From positions 8,021 to 72,020 of the forward strand of contig JBHIEG010000009.1 of assembly GCA_046760505.1 (NCBI GenBank): a DNA stretch of 64,000 bases, in the 5' to 3' direction. Each line of letters opens with the position of its first letter. Positions within the stretch are counted from its first letter, which is position 1. The position numbers were made by a program, and so were the translations under genes. The notes beneath the pieces were generated by a model. That model did no database searches. It saw only the letters and a list, made by a program, of their open reading frames with translations, and was not told the DNA's origin. The stretch is from CAYFZR01 sp046760505 [NCBI: Candidatus Hydrothermarchaeota archaeon]. GTDB lineage: Archaea; CAYFZR01. Below, piece after piece: positions 1-8,257 of the stretch.

Positions 1-606
1 ACAGTTGGGGTATGTGTGATAGACATAGTTACAAGCAGGAACCCTGTTTTCGTTGTTGATGATGTGGAAGATCTGAAGGCAAAGTCAAGAATAAAAAGAG
101 ACATAACCGATATACCTATATTCATTGGTGCTGCCAGCCCTAAGATGATTAAACTAGCGAGTTCCATAGCAGATGGTGTTTTACTGAATTATGTGCATCC
201 TGATTTTGTTGAATGGGCCTTAAGATACTTCAAGAAAAAAAACTACGTTGGAGTTTATGGTCCATCTCTTATTTTGCCTGATAAAAAATACGAGGGTCAT
301 TTGAAAATTGCAGCATCTGTAGTTGCCTCGAGCGTTAGCAAGGAGATTCAGGAAGAATTTGATATGGAAGAAAGTATAGAAGACATTAAAAATATCATTT
401 TGAAGAAGAGGTACGGAGAATTAAAAAAATATAACAATTTTTTACTCGAGAAATTTACGATCTCTGGTGATATATCTGAAATCAGGAACAGGATAGATGA
501 ATTTAAAGATATGAAGGTTGATCAGGTAATTTTCGGAGGCCCGATGTGCGAGAACATAAATTCAATCAAACAACTTAAAGGATTGTTGAACGGTTCTTCG
601 CAATAA
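1..606 (+). CDS. F420-dependent LLM-class oxidoreductase, Mer-like, 5'-truncated
   Basis: The reading frame is open to the left window edge, so only the C-terminal ~200 residues are visible. The fold is that of luciferase-like (LLM) TIM-barrel oxidoreductases that use coenzyme F420. The fragment resembles 5,10-methylenetetrahydromethanopterin reductase (Mer), with a core stretch FIGAASPKMIKLA, a GVLLNYVHPDFV segment and a terminal VIFGGPM motif. Mer reversibly reduces methylene-H4MPT to methyl-H4MPT in the cytoplasm. Other LLM enzymes, such as F420-dependent alcohol or sugar-phosphate dehydrogenases, are possible because the N-terminal substrate region is outside the window. The presence of MtrA-, Fwd- and pteroate-synthase-like genes nearby makes a C1 role plausible. 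Confidence 0.7.
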   Translation, partial: TVGVCVIDIVTSRNPVFVVDDVEDLKAKSRIKRDITDIPIFIGAASPKMIKLASSIADGVLLNYVHPDFVEWALRYFKKKNYVGVYGPSLILPDKKYEGHLKIAASVVASSVSKEIQEEFDMEESIEDIKNIILKKRYGELKKYNNFLLEKFTISGDISEIRNRIDEFKDMKVDQVIFGGPMCENINSIKQLKGLLNGSSQ

Positions 607-670
607 TTTAACTATGATTTAACTGTTTAACTGTAATAATAATTTGTTACGAGAACTTATTTTTACTTCT

Positions 671-1267
671 TCATGATTTTTTAATAAGTCTGATGATCTC
701 TTTTCCCTTTTCATAGGCATCTTTCATGGCGGTTGGATGGTTTTCTATTTTCCCCAGCTTGTCCATGTTGTTGTAAAGGAGAGTATCTGTGAATTCCATG
801 TCTATAATGTCGAAAAAAGCTGTCACTGTCATTGTTGCGCCCATGAATACTTTATCGTAGTCCATGCCAGCAACAGATATAAAAAGTCCCTTTCTCCTTC
901 TTTTTTTCTCAGGAGATATGAAAGAATCCTTTAAAACGTATTTTTTTGCCCAGAAAACCTGACATCTGTCCATTAAGGCCTTCATCTTTGCTGGTATTCC
1001 AAGGGTCATAACTGGGGTTGCTAAAAATATGCTATCTGCTTCCTTTATTTTCTCGTAGATCTCATTCATATCATCTTTGATGGGGCATTCTCCGGTTTCA
1101 ATACAATCAAATATCTCTCCACAAGGTTCAATATTTTTAAAGGCGACGTATATTTTTTCCACTTTTGCTCCTTCGCTCTTCGCTCCTTCGATTGCTCTAT
1201 CCAAGAGCCTGTCTGTATTTCCACCCTTTCTTGGACTCCCTACTAACGCTAAGACTTTTATTTTCAT
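671..1267 (-). CDS. NADPH-dependent FMN reductase / iron-sulfur flavoprotein-like protein
   Basis: A flavodoxin-fold FMN protein of about 198 residues. The N-terminal VLALVGSPRKGGNTDRLL phosphate-binding loop and the ATPVMTLGIPAKMKALMDR segment are typical of the Isf/NADPH-FMN reductase family, which moves electrons in anaerobic redox metabolism. Isf proteins normally carry a compact PCxxCxxC...C cluster site; here it reads PCGEIFDCIETGEC, so one of the four cysteines is missing and a normal [4Fe-4S] cluster is doubtful. I chose the ATG at 1267, which has GGTG just upstream, over a TTG nine bases earlier. A TATA-like CTTTATATG lies near 1335-1345. Monocistronic; divergent from nothing, downstream of merA on the same strand. 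Confidence 0.75.
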   Translation of the reverse strand: MKIKVLALVGSPRKGGNTDRLLDRAIEGAKSEGAKVEKIYVAFKNIEPCGEIFDCIETGECPIKDDMNEIYEKIKEADSIFLATPVMTLGIPAKMKALMDRCQVFWAKKYVLKDSFISPEKKRRRKGLFISVAGMDYDKVFMGATMTVTAFFDIIDMEFTDTLLYNNMDKLGKIENHPTAMKDAYEKGKEIIRLIKKS

Positions 1268-1374
1268 TTGCACCAACGTTTTATAACTCGGTAGTTCATT
1301 TTAACTTATTTTGTTGTAATTTACCTTGATTCGACATATAAAGTATGACATAAAAAGACGGTATGAAAATAAAA

Positions 1375-2772
1375 CTATTCTGCGCAACAACTCATCTTCG
1401 TTACATCTCTTTTAAAAGATGTTGCAACCAGTTTTATTGCCTCCGCCATGGTTGGAAACACATGGACCGTATCGATGATGTCATCAATGGTTAGTTTATA
1501 CTTTACCGCGAGCACTCCTTCGTGTATCATTTCAGCAGCGAAGGGGGCAAGAATATGAATGCCGAGAATGCGTTTTGTGTCTCTCTCAATGACCATCTTT
1601 ATCAAACCTCTTGTGTCTTTAATGACGTTTGCCTTTGGAACAAGTTTCATAGGCAAAGTTTTGCATACGCAGTTGTAACCTTTTTCCAATGCTTCTTTAT
1701 CTGTTAATCCTACACTTGCTACTTGGGGAGATGTGAAAACTGCGTGAGGTATTGCAAAGTAATCCATCTTTATTCCTTTATTTTTTAAAGCATTTTCAGC
1801 CGCTATAGAGCCTTCTTTTGCTGCTGTGGTCTCGAGCATCGGCTTTCCAATCACGTCTCCTGCTGCATAAATGTGTTTAGCCGTAGTTTGCATCTCGTCG
1901 TTTACTACTATGGCTCCATTTTTGTCAACTTCAACACCAACCTTGTCTAAACCCAGGCCTTCTGTGTTTGGTTTTCTTCCCGTCGCCATAAGAATCTTTT
2001 CTCCCTTGAATTCTCTTTTTTCTCCTCTAACTTCCGCTTTAACTACTTTGCAATCCCCTTCCCTTCTTACGCTTTTGATCGTAACTCCAGTATGAATCTC
2101 TATCCCCTCCTCTTCAAGGTATTTTCTCAAAGCTATAGAGATCTCTGGCTCTTCATCAGGTAATATTAATGGGCTTCTCTGCAGCATCGTAACCTCAGTA
2201 CCAAAGTGAGCATACATCTGGGCGAACTCACATGCCAATGCTCTTCCTCCTATTATGATCATTGATTCCGGCAGTTCTTTAAGATCTAATGCTTCTACAT
2301 TTGTGAGGTAATCGATCTCTTCGATTCCCTTGATTTTCATGATGTTTGGCGAAGAACCTGTTGCTACTATAAATTTTTCCCCATAAAGCGTCTTTCCGTT
2401 TACCGAAACTTCATTTTTTGATGTAAAGAAAGCCCTTCCTCTAATCAAGGAGACTCCCGGGAGTGAATTTGCAACGTCAATGTACTTCTCCTTTCTCAAA
2501 TTCTTTACTAAATTATCTTTTTCGTGCATAACTCTACCGAAGTCTAAGGTTGATCTCACCTCCAACCCTCTAAGCCCGTGATTTTCATAGTAATGAATTT
2601 CTCCGACGTGAAGTAGGTGTTTCGTTGGTATGCAGCCCACATTAACGCATGTTCCCCCTATAACTCCTCTCTCTATCATCGCTATATTCGCTCCTAAATC
2701 AGATGCCTTTATTGCAGCTCCAAATGCAGCGGACCCGCTTCCTAGAATGATCAAATCATATTTTTCCATCAT
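1375..2772 (-). CDS. merA: Mercuric reductase MerA
   Basis: A 465-residue FAD-dependent pyridine-nucleotide disulfide oxidoreductase that reduces Hg(II) to Hg(0) with NAD(P)H in the cytoplasm. The FAD-binding GSGSAAFGAA motif is near residue 11, the redox-active GGTCVNVGCIPTK with Cys42/Cys47 follows, and a second FAD motif (TTAKHIYAAGDV) is central. The deciding evidence is the C-terminal MSCCAE: a vicinal Cys pair at the C-terminus delivers Hg(II) to the active site in MerA and is absent from lipoamide or glutathione reductases. The N-terminal HMA domain found in many bacterial MerA is missing, as in short forms. It starts 22 bp after the merTP gene with GAGGT before ATGATG, so both are one operon behind the ArsR-type regulator. 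Confidence 0.9.
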   Translation of the reverse strand: MMEKYDLIILGSGSAAFGAAIKASDLGANIAMIERGVIGGTCVNVGCIPTKHLLHVGEIHYYENHGLRGLEVRSTLDFGRVMHEKDNLVKNLRKEKYIDVANSLPGVSLIRGRAFFTSKNEVSVNGKTLYGEKFIVATGSSPNIMKIKGIEEIDYLTNVEALDLKELPESMIIIGGRALACEFAQMYAHFGTEVTMLQRSPLILPDEEPEISIALRKYLEEEGIEIHTGVTIKSVRREGDCKVVKAEVRGEKREFKGEKILMATGRKPNTEGLGLDKVGVEVDKNGAIVVNDEMQTTAKHIYAAGDVIGKPMLETTAAKEGSIAAENALKNKGIKMDYFAIPHAVFTSPQVASVGLTDKEALEKGYNCVCKTLPMKLVPKANVIKDTRGLIKMVIERDTKRILGIHILAPFAAEMIHEGVLAVKYKLTIDDIIDTVHVFPTMAEAIKLVATSFKRDVTKMSCCAE

Positions 2773-2794
2773 TATACCTCAAATTAAATTATTT

Positions 2795-3352
2795 TCAATT
2801 AACTGATTTATCTTCTACTATTTCTGCCCTATATGGCTTGAACAAAGAAATAATTTCTTCTTTGGCTATTCTATCAGGATCATAGGTTACCTCTCCCTTT
2901 CCATCGTAATAACTCACCTCGGCTTTGATTATTCCTTCCTCTTTCTTCAATCTATCCTCTAAGATGGTCGCACAGGATGGGCAAGTCATTCCATCGACAC
3001 TTAAAACGATAATTCGCTGGTAGTGCTCTCTATCCCCTGGAGCAATTTCGCCTTCAAATTTAATGGCTGTAATTCTTGGAACGATTAAGAAAGTTATTAA
3101 TGTGTAGAAGGCCAAATATGTTATGAGAGTTGCGATAATAAATTTAACTCTGTTTCTCATTGTGCAACAACTTTTATTCTTCCTAAAGTACATTCCTATT
3201 GCGACTGCTAAAAAAACAAAACTCATAACGAGAAAATAGTTCTTGTATAGAGTGATTGTCAGCGCTGTTGTAACGCCGCCTATTCCAAGGATAACTATGA
3301 GTGCAGGAACGATACAACAAAGAACGGCGATTAGGCTTGATAGAGTACCCAA
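2795..3352 (-). CDS. MerT-MerP fusion mercury transporter
   Basis: A 185-residue membrane protein. The N-terminal half is MerT-like: transmembrane helix 1 contains a CC pair (Cys12-Cys13) in AVLCCIVPALIVILG, a second helix follows, and a cytoplasmic loop carries SCC (61-63) before a third helix (about 72-92). The C-terminal ~70 residues form a heavy-metal-associated domain with GMTCPSC (121-127), equivalent to MerP. In bacteria MerP is a separate periplasmic protein that hands Hg(II) to MerT, which passes it inward to MerA. Here both are one chain; after three helices the HMA domain would lie outside if the N-terminus is inside. The start is uncertain: TTG at 3352 is the only usual codon before an in-frame stop. 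Confidence 0.83.
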   Translation of the reverse strand: MGTLSSLIAVLCCIVPALIVILGIGGVTTALTITLYKNYFLVMSFVFLAVAIGMYFRKNKSCCTMRNRVKFIIATLITYLAFYTLITFLIVPRITAIKFEGEIAPGDREHYQRIIVLSVDGMTCPSCATILEDRLKKEEGIIKAEVSYYDGKGEVTYDPDRIAKEEIISLFKPYRAEIVEDKSVN

Positions 3353-3398
3353 ACCAACGGACCTAGGATCAATTTTAACTATGGAAAAACCTCCATGT

Positions 3399-3722
3399 TC
3401 AGCTCAATATTTCGCACGCTAGAATTTTCTCGAAGAGCGTTCTTACATGGTTGTCCGACAGTTTTAGTATTTCCTGAACTAAATCTCCATTTAGAGAATA
3501 GAGGATGAACTTTCCCTTTTTCTTTGTTTTCACCAAGCCGCAGTTCCTTAAACAAGCCAAGTGATGGGATATACTGCTCTGCTCTTTACCTGTCTCATCA
3601 CAGATATCAGTAACACTCATCCACCTATTTTTTCTCAAAGCCTCCAATATTTTTATCCTCGTTTCATCGCCCAAAGCCTTGAAAAATCTAGCCTTTGCCA
3701 ACGTTAGGTCTCCATCAAACAT
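3399..3722 (-). CDS. ArsR/SmtB-family metal-responsive repressor of the mer operon
   Basis: A 107-residue winged-helix repressor. FFKALGDETRIKILEAL and SSISHHLACLRNCGLV are the characteristic ArsR helices. Candidate metal thiols are Cys41 (DICDETG, next to recognition helix), Cys57, Cys61 and Cys103. ArsR proteins dissociate from DNA when metal binds. Archaeal mer operons are known to use ArsR-like rather than MerR-family regulators, so with merTP and merA directly downstream it is probably the mercury sensor. The ATG lies inside a 22-bp palindrome, and a TATA box about 25 bp upstream implies a near-leaderless, autoregulated transcript. Confidence 0.85.
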   Translation of the reverse strand: MFDGDLTLAKARFFKALGDETRIKILEALRKNRWMSVTDICDETGKEQSSISHHLACLRNCGLVKTKKKGKFILYSLNGDLVQEILKLSDNHVRTLFEKILACEILS

Positions 3723-3741
3723 ATGAAGATAGGTTCATATG
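3720..3741 (-). promoter_or_regulatory. Palindromic operator of the mer operon
   Basis: CATATGAA-N6-TTCATATG, a perfect 8-bp inverted repeat, overlaps the ArsR-type start codon. ArsR/SmtB operators typically are AT-rich dyads with ATATGAA/TTCATAT halves. An AAATATAAATAA TATA box lies at about 3744-3757, placing the predicted start site inside the dyad, so bound repressor would block initiation. Confidence 0.75.
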
Positions 3742-3771
3742 ATGTTATTTATATTTTTTTATTGTCAGTTA

Positions 3772-5028
3772 TTACTGTCTATAGGTAAGTATTCTAAGAA
3801 TAACCGTTAAATTTGAAATAACCGCTATGACTAGCAGGGAGAGTAATATCTGATTGAAGATTCCACCAAGCATTATTAGAAAAAGCCTCATGTCTCTTCT
3901 CATAATCAGGAAAAAGTTAAATCTATCTTTCTTTTCTATTAAATCAGCCCTTGCTGCTGAATAACTTATCATAAGGGATCCGATAATAGCAAATAGACCG
4001 GCTAAGAGTGTTATATCGGAGAAATTTCCTAGGATCATTCCTAAAATAATGGCAAAGTCTGCATATCTATCAAGAATAGAATCTAAGAAGGCGCCGAAAT
4101 TACTTTGAAGATTCTTTAGCCTCGCTATTTCTCCATCACAACCATCCACGATAGATGCGATCTGAGTCAAAATTCCTGCCAAGAAGTTTAGGGTAAGAAA
4201 GAATAAGTAAGCAGGCATCAATGAAAATATAAAACTTATTATGGTTAGTTGGTTTGGATTTATGTTGTATCTAACCAGAAATTTTGAAATTCTAGATGAT
4301 ATCTTTCTGTTTATATATTTAGAAACTGGACCGTCATCTTCCTTTACCAAAGAATTTTGTATGTAAATTTCTGCCTCCCTCAAGTCTTCTTCGGTATCTA
4401 TGTCTTTCCAGTAAAAATTCTCTATTTTAATTGCTCTCAGTTCTTTTTCCTTTATCAGCTCTTTCATTACATCCGAAATTGTAAAAATTTCCTTTTCTTT
4501 CGCTACTGTTGTTGTTATGTCAAATATATATGGCTGGCAAATGAACAATCCAGTGTCAATGGCGTTCCATTTTTCTATATTCTTTCCTATATCAAGAATA
4601 AAGTCCCCTTCAACATAAACCTTTGTTGCTTCTTCTTTTTCATTTATTTTTGAAACGAACAGAACGTTTTCTTTGTGTTTTTCTTTTAGAAAAGAGTATA
4701 TGCTTCTTTCAAAGTAATGATCTCCCATACAAATTAAAAAAGGCTCGTTTATAAGATCTCTCGTGAGATGCAAAGAATAACCATTTTCCCTCCAAGGATC
4801 TGGGTTATCAACATAAGTGATCTTTATTCCGAGTTTGCTTCCGTCTCCAAAGTAATCTTTTATGTTCTTCGAATCATCTGATATTACGATAATGAATTCA
4901 TCGATTGTTTCTCTAAGCGCTCTGAGTGTGTGTTCTAAAATAGGTAGTCCAAATAATCTTGCAAGCGGTTTCGGTACCTCGCCCTTAAACCTCTCGCCCT
5001 TGCCAGCAGCCAGTATAACTGCTTTCAA
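3772..5028 (-). CDS. Bifunctional CTP:inositol-1-phosphate cytidylyltransferase / di-myo-inositol-phosphate-phosphate synthase
   Basis: A 418-residue fusion. Residues 1-225 are a nucleotidyltransferase (MKAVILAAGKGERFKG signature) that makes CDP-inositol from inositol-1-phosphate and CTP. Residues 235-418 are a membrane CDP-alcohol phosphotransferase with five or six helices and the motif DGCDGEIAR (295-303) followed by Asp316 and Asp320. This domain order matches the archaeal IPCT/DIPPS enzyme known from Archaeoglobus, which joins CDP-inositol to inositol-1-phosphate en route to di-myo-inositol phosphate, a solute of hyperthermophiles. It begins with TTG overlapping the ino1 stop by four bases (TTGA), so synthesis of its substrate is translationally coupled. 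Confidence 0.9.
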   Translation of the reverse strand: MKAVILAAGKGERFKGEVPKPLARLFGLPILEHTLRALRETIDEFIIVISDDSKNIKDYFGDGSKLGIKITYVDNPDPWRENGYSLHLTRDLINEPFLICMGDHYFERSIYSFLKEKHKENVLFVSKINEKEEATKVYVEGDFILDIGKNIEKWNAIDTGLFICQPYIFDITTTVAKEKEIFTISDVMKELIKEKELRAIKIENFYWKDIDTEEDLREAEIYIQNSLVKEDDGPVSKYINRKISSRISKFLVRYNINPNQLTIISFIFSLMPAYLFFLTLNFLAGILTQIASIVDGCDGEIARLKNLQSNFGAFLDSILDRYADFAIILGMILGNFSDITLLAGLFAIIGSLMISYSAARADLIEKKDRFNFFLIMRRDMRLFLIMLGGIFNQILLSLLVIAVISNLTVILRILTYRQ

Positions 5029-6254
5029 CCAAGGTCCCCGTATACGTACTCGAGAGGTTCTTCATATTTTAAATTGGTTTTTTTACTCGAGTTAACCCAT
5101 TCAACAAGCTCCATAAACTGTTCATGAGTATTTACCTTTTTAGAGTCCATTGGGTCCTTGAAAAAGAATCCCATCTCCTTGATTACTCCATATTCGCCTC
5201 TGCGTTTCGCATACAACAATAGCCTTGCTATGTCTATGATGAGCGGTGCAGCGAGTATACAGTCTATGCCATCCCAGACAAACTGAAACTTCATTTTTGT
5301 GCCTAGAAAGCCCTTGAAATGTACGAAATCGAACGCAATTTTATTATCCACAAGGGAAGGAAATAGAGAGATCTCGCATATGCTGTGAGGAGAGTAACCT
5401 AGTATCGCTTCCAATACACTGTCTTTTGTTATTATCTTGCTTGTCTTGTTGTCTTGATGATCAAGTACTTTACCGTCGTCATCTCCTAAGATGTTAAAGC
5501 TCATCCAGCCTAGGATATCTAGGTTCCTGTAGAGAAACATAGGAACCAACGTGGTCTTGACAAGCGTTTCTCCTGTCTTTCCATCGTTCCCAGCGTGCGG
5601 AACTTTGTTTTCTAAAGCAAGTTTCTTTAATGCTGGCAAACTCGAACCAACACTAGGTGTAAAGTTTGCGTAGGGAATGCCGTTTTTTAATGCAGAATAA
5701 GCATATAGTGCGCTTGCTCTGATTTTTTCTTTTTTGTCCTCGTCCAACAATCTTTCGAAGTCGTCTGTCCTAATGTGATACTCCGGATCAATTTCTAATG
5801 GAGGCTCGGTGGAAGCTATGTTTATTATTACCGTGTCCTTCTTCTTAAACTTCTTCATATCACTCGATAGTATGTCCACGATCTCTCTAAGGGAGTAATC
5901 ATCTTCAAGTCCGCATGTTTCTCCAAGCGCTTTAATTCCCTGACCGCAATTTAACGCTGTTCCTTTTTTTGCTCTTACCTCAGAGAGGTCTTCTTTGACT
6001 TCCTCGAGTATTTCCATGTCGTAGTGTCTGTTTTGGTTCCAGTGCATCAAAGATGCCTCGTAGGCATTAAATCCCAGGTTTCTTATTTCATGCCCACCAA
6101 ATCGAAATTTCAGCGGAATTTTCTTTACGTTTGAGAACTGGGCTAATTCAGTAACCAAACCTGTTTTAGGTGCTATTCCCCTTTCAATTCCCTTTGCTCC
6201 TACCATCGTCGTGGTAGAGACTGCTCCATAAGCTCCTATCAACCATAGATCCAT
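5025..6254 (-). CDS. ino1: myo-Inositol-1-phosphate synthase
   Basis: NAD-dependent isomerase that converts glucose-6-phosphate to L-myo-inositol-1-phosphate, the precursor of both inositol ether lipids and di-myo-inositol phosphate. The N-terminal LIGAYGAVSTTTMVGAKGI is the NAD-binding glycine-rich region and GNDGKTGETLVKTTLVPMF is the conserved catalytic core; SFNILGDDDG follows. Length with ATG at 6254 is 409 residues; this start has GGGGTGGGGAAC directly upstream and gives the expected N-terminus, whereas upstream in-frame codons would add 38 unconserved residues overlapping the divergent regulator. Operon with the IPCT/DIPPS gene. Confidence 0.92.
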   Translation of the reverse strand: MDLWLIGAYGAVSTTTMVGAKGIERGIAPKTGLVTELAQFSNVKKIPLKFRFGGHEIRNLGFNAYEASLMHWNQNRHYDMEILEEVKEDLSEVRAKKGTALNCGQGIKALGETCGLEDDYSLREIVDILSSDMKKFKKKDTVIINIASTEPPLEIDPEYHIRTDDFERLLDEDKKEKIRASALYAYSALKNGIPYANFTPSVGSSLPALKKLALENKVPHAGNDGKTGETLVKTTLVPMFLYRNLDILGWMSFNILGDDDGKVLDHQDNKTSKIITKDSVLEAILGYSPHSICEISLFPSLVDNKIAFDFVHFKGFLGTKMKFQFVWDGIDCILAAPLIIDIARLLLYAKRRGEYGVIKEMGFFFKDPMDSKKVNTHEQFMELVEWVNSSKKTNLKYEEPLEYVYGDLG

Positions 6255-6343
6255 GTTCCCCACCCCTACCGTTATAAATTTAGAACGGTGTAAAAATTTA
6301 TATTGAACTTTCTTATATAAATATTTCTTTGAGGAATGAAGAT

Positions 6344-6916
6344 ATGTTGGATGAATCAAAAGAGCCAAAACAGGAAAGAATTAAGATATTAGAAAAGAAA
6401 GAGCAATATGAGGCTTTAAAAAACCCTACTAAGAAAAATATATTGAAAAAAATCTCAAAAAAGTCAAAAACGATAACAGAATTGGCTAGAGAGTTAAAAA
6501 TTCCAAAATCAGAAATAGCATATCATGTGAAGGGGCTTAGAAACAGTGGACTGATAAGACTGGAAAGAACAGAAGAAGACAAAAAGGGACTCAGAAAAAA
6601 GTACTATCTTTCAACTGCCCAAGTTTTTTTAACCAACGATGATGCACCCCAGATAGTAAAGGACGATCTGATTGCCCAGGCAGAGCTTTTTGTTATTGGA
6701 TATCTAGAAGGATTAAGGCATGTGAATAAGTTTGAAGAAGATATTTATGAAAAAATAAAAACAGAGGACCTTGCCGCAAGCGTGGTTAGGGAGTCTTTAC
6801 TTCTGAGTAAAGAACCACTCGAAGCCAAGCCTACTGTACTCGCCTCATTGTTCCGGAAGGCTCTCCAAAAAATCATTTCTCGAGATGAGAAGATTTCATA
6901 CTTACTGGATTTATAA
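6344..6916 (+). CDS. Winged-helix transcriptional regulator
   Basis: A 190-residue protein with an N-terminal ArsR-like winged helix: NPTKKNILKKI, ITELARELKIPKSEIAYHVKGL (recognition helix) and a wing GLRKKYYL. The C-terminal ~100 residues are helical and unrecognised. It is divergent from ino1 with a 90-bp spacer holding TATA boxes for both directions (CTTATATAAATATT near 6311-6324 for this gene), so it may control the inositol operon; that is inference from arrangement only. ATG at 6344 sits about 27 bp from the TATA box, suggesting a short or absent leader; TTG at 6329 is an alternative. Confidence 0.7.
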   Translation: MLDESKEPKQERIKILEKKEQYEALKNPTKKNILKKISKKSKTITELARELKIPKSEIAYHVKGLRNSGLIRLERTEEDKKGLRKKYYLSTAQVFLTNDDAPQIVKDDLIAQAELFVIGYLEGLRHVNKFEEDIYEKIKTEDLAASVVRESLLLSKEPLEAKPTVLASLFRKALQKIISRDEKISYLLDL

Positions 6917-7024
6917 ATAGAAGAAGATATATAAGACAATTTTATAAAATAATTTTAATAAACTAAATTAAACTAAATAAAAAGTTATGGAGTGTAGAAT
7001 AAAACTAAAATAAAGAGTGATCAG

Positions 7025-7531
7025 ATGAAAAGACAACACTACGGCAAGTATTCTCTTCTTGATGATAGTTTTAGAGGTATGTTGAGATCGCTGGAAGGAG
7101 AAAAAGTAGACCCTAAAGTGGCTAGAAACAGCTTAAATGCCTTGAGAGCTAGAATAGATCATATCGTGGGATTATATGAGGATTTAATGATAGAAGGAAG
7201 GGAAGAAATGAAGGAAAGAGCCAACCAGATAATCAAAGTTATGGATAATATGTTGAAGGAATTTGAAGGTATTGATGATTTGGTTCCTATGGACGGAACA
7301 TTAAGAGACCACCTCGTTCAGTTAAACGCTGCATTAGGGTCATTCGTGCTTTATGTTGGAAGAAGCGAGTTAGTAGATAAAGTCTCGGACAGATTGAGCT
7401 TACAGATATTATTAACTGAAAGTCTGAAAGGTATAGAAGATAGAATGAAAACAAAAATAGATGAGATGGAAAGTAGAATTAAAAAAATAGAAGAGGATAT
7501 TAGAAAGATCCGAAAAGAAATTAGTAAATGA
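7025..7531 (+). CDS. Unknown helical protein with C-terminal coiled coil, near oriC
   Basis: I do not recognise this 168-residue protein. It is almost wholly alpha-helical and charged, without membrane segments or cysteines. Residues about 130-168 have a heptad pattern (LKGIEDRMKTKIDEMESR onward) that predicts a coiled coil. ATG has GAGTGATCAG upstream as SD. It lies 33 bp before a small winged-helix gene and about 500 bp from a replication origin, so a link to chromosome replication or segregation is possible but unproven. Confidence 0.6.
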   Translation: MKRQHYGKYSLLDDSFRGMLRSLEGEKVDPKVARNSLNALRARIDHIVGLYEDLMIEGREEMKERANQIIKVMDNMLKEFEGIDDLVPMDGTLRDHLVQLNAALGSFVLYVGRSELVDKVSDRLSLQILLTESLKGIEDRMKTKIDEMESRIKKIEEDIRKIRKEISK

Positions 7532-7563
7532 ATTATTTAAAACTATAAGAAACTTAATAAAGA

Positions 7564-7830
7564 ATGTATATGCTGAAAGGTACTTACAGAGAAATAATGG
7601 AACTGTGTTATAGTAAAGGGGAAATCACTTCAAGAATCGTAGCAGAAAATGTATACAGTTATTTGGAGAAGAGAAAAGCTATGATCAACGCTTGTAGAGC
7701 ATTAAACTGGTTGTGTAAAAAAGGATTATTAGTAGAAGTGGATAAAGATATGGATATAAAAGTTTACGCGCCTGCTATCAGTAAAGAGAAATACAATAAA
7801 AGGGTAAGTGAAGGGTTATTGTTAGAATGA
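7564..7830 (+). CDS. Small winged-helix-like protein next to oriC
   Basis: An 88-residue protein that looks like a winged helix: ITSRIVAENVYSYLEKRKA could be helix 2 plus recognition helix, followed by ALNWLCKKGLLVEV as helix 3 and the wing. It probably binds DNA. It follows the coiled-coil gene by 33 bp (likely operon) and is the last gene before the origin region. The function is unknown; the start could be ATG 7564 or ATG 7570. Confidence 0.55.
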   Translation: MYMLKGTYREIMELCYSKGEITSRIVAENVYSYLEKRKAMINACRALNWLCKKGLLVEVDKDMDIKVYAPAISKEKYNKRVSEGLLLE

Positions 7831-7948
7831 GGTGACTGTTAAACTGTTTATAAATTAATAACAAATCCCACATTTCTTTAAATTCTTATGTTTCAAAGTT
7901 GATTAATCTATTTATAATCTATTATAATCTGTTACAATCATAGATAAT

Positions 7949-7970
7949 ACCCCTTTATTTCTAGTGGAAT
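7949..7970 (-). promoter_or_regulatory. ORB element 1 (inverted)
   Basis: Read on the minus strand this is TTCCACTAGAAATAAAGGGG followed by T, matching the ORB core with three or four substitutions. It is the left, oppositely oriented box of the origin and the weakest full-length match. Confidence 0.65.
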
Positions 7971-7993
7971 ATTCATCGGAGGTTTGTATTTTA

Positions 7994-8014
7994 TGTTTAC
8001 ATATCGCGTAAACA
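7994..8014. repeat. 21-bp dyad TGTTTAC-N7-GTAAACA, copy 1
   Basis: A perfect 7-bp inverted repeat with a 7-bp spacer (ATATCGC) inside the origin. The same arms and spacing recur at 13827-13847 in a convergent intergenic region, so this is a recurring protein-binding site rather than a chance palindrome. Confidence 0.6.
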
Positions 8015-8030
8015 ACTTGGAGTTATTAAC

Positions 8031-8054
8031 ATCTCCAGTGGAAACAAAGGACTC
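8031..8054 (+). promoter_or_regulatory. ORB element 2
   Basis: CTCCAGTGGAAACAAAGGAC: exact match to the ORB core CCAGTGGAAACAAAGG, with the terminal G-string shortened. Direct orientation. Confidence 0.8.
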
Positions 8055-8178
8055 TTGACACTCATTTCTATTTTTCTAAATAGAAGTTTTTTTAAAATTT
8101 AAAGGAGATTTTCATCTTTTTAACACTATTTACTTTAAATCATAAACAATAATCTCAATCCAACTCTTTATCAGTATT

Positions 8179-8203
8179 ATCTCCAATGGAAACAAAGGGG
8201 GTG
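8179..8203 (+). promoter_or_regulatory. ORB element 3
   Basis: CTCCAATGGAAACAAAGGGG plus GT: the most complete ORB, including the G-string that Orc1 winged helix contacts. Direct orientation, about 90 bp upstream of the orc1 start, where binding could also autoregulate orc1. Confidence 0.85.
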
Positions 8204-8238
8204 CAGCTTTACATACATTAAATCTATATACTTCCTAA

Positions 8239-8257
8239 CTTCCAGTGGAAAAGGGGG
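8239..8257 (+). promoter_or_regulatory. ORB element 4 (shortened, overlaps orc1 SD)
   Basis: CTTCCAGTGGAAAAGGGGGG retains the CCAGTGGAAA half and the G-string but lacks three bases between them. Its G-string also serves as the SD of orc1, so Orc1 binding and orc1 translation/transcription signals are superimposed. Confidence 0.7.
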
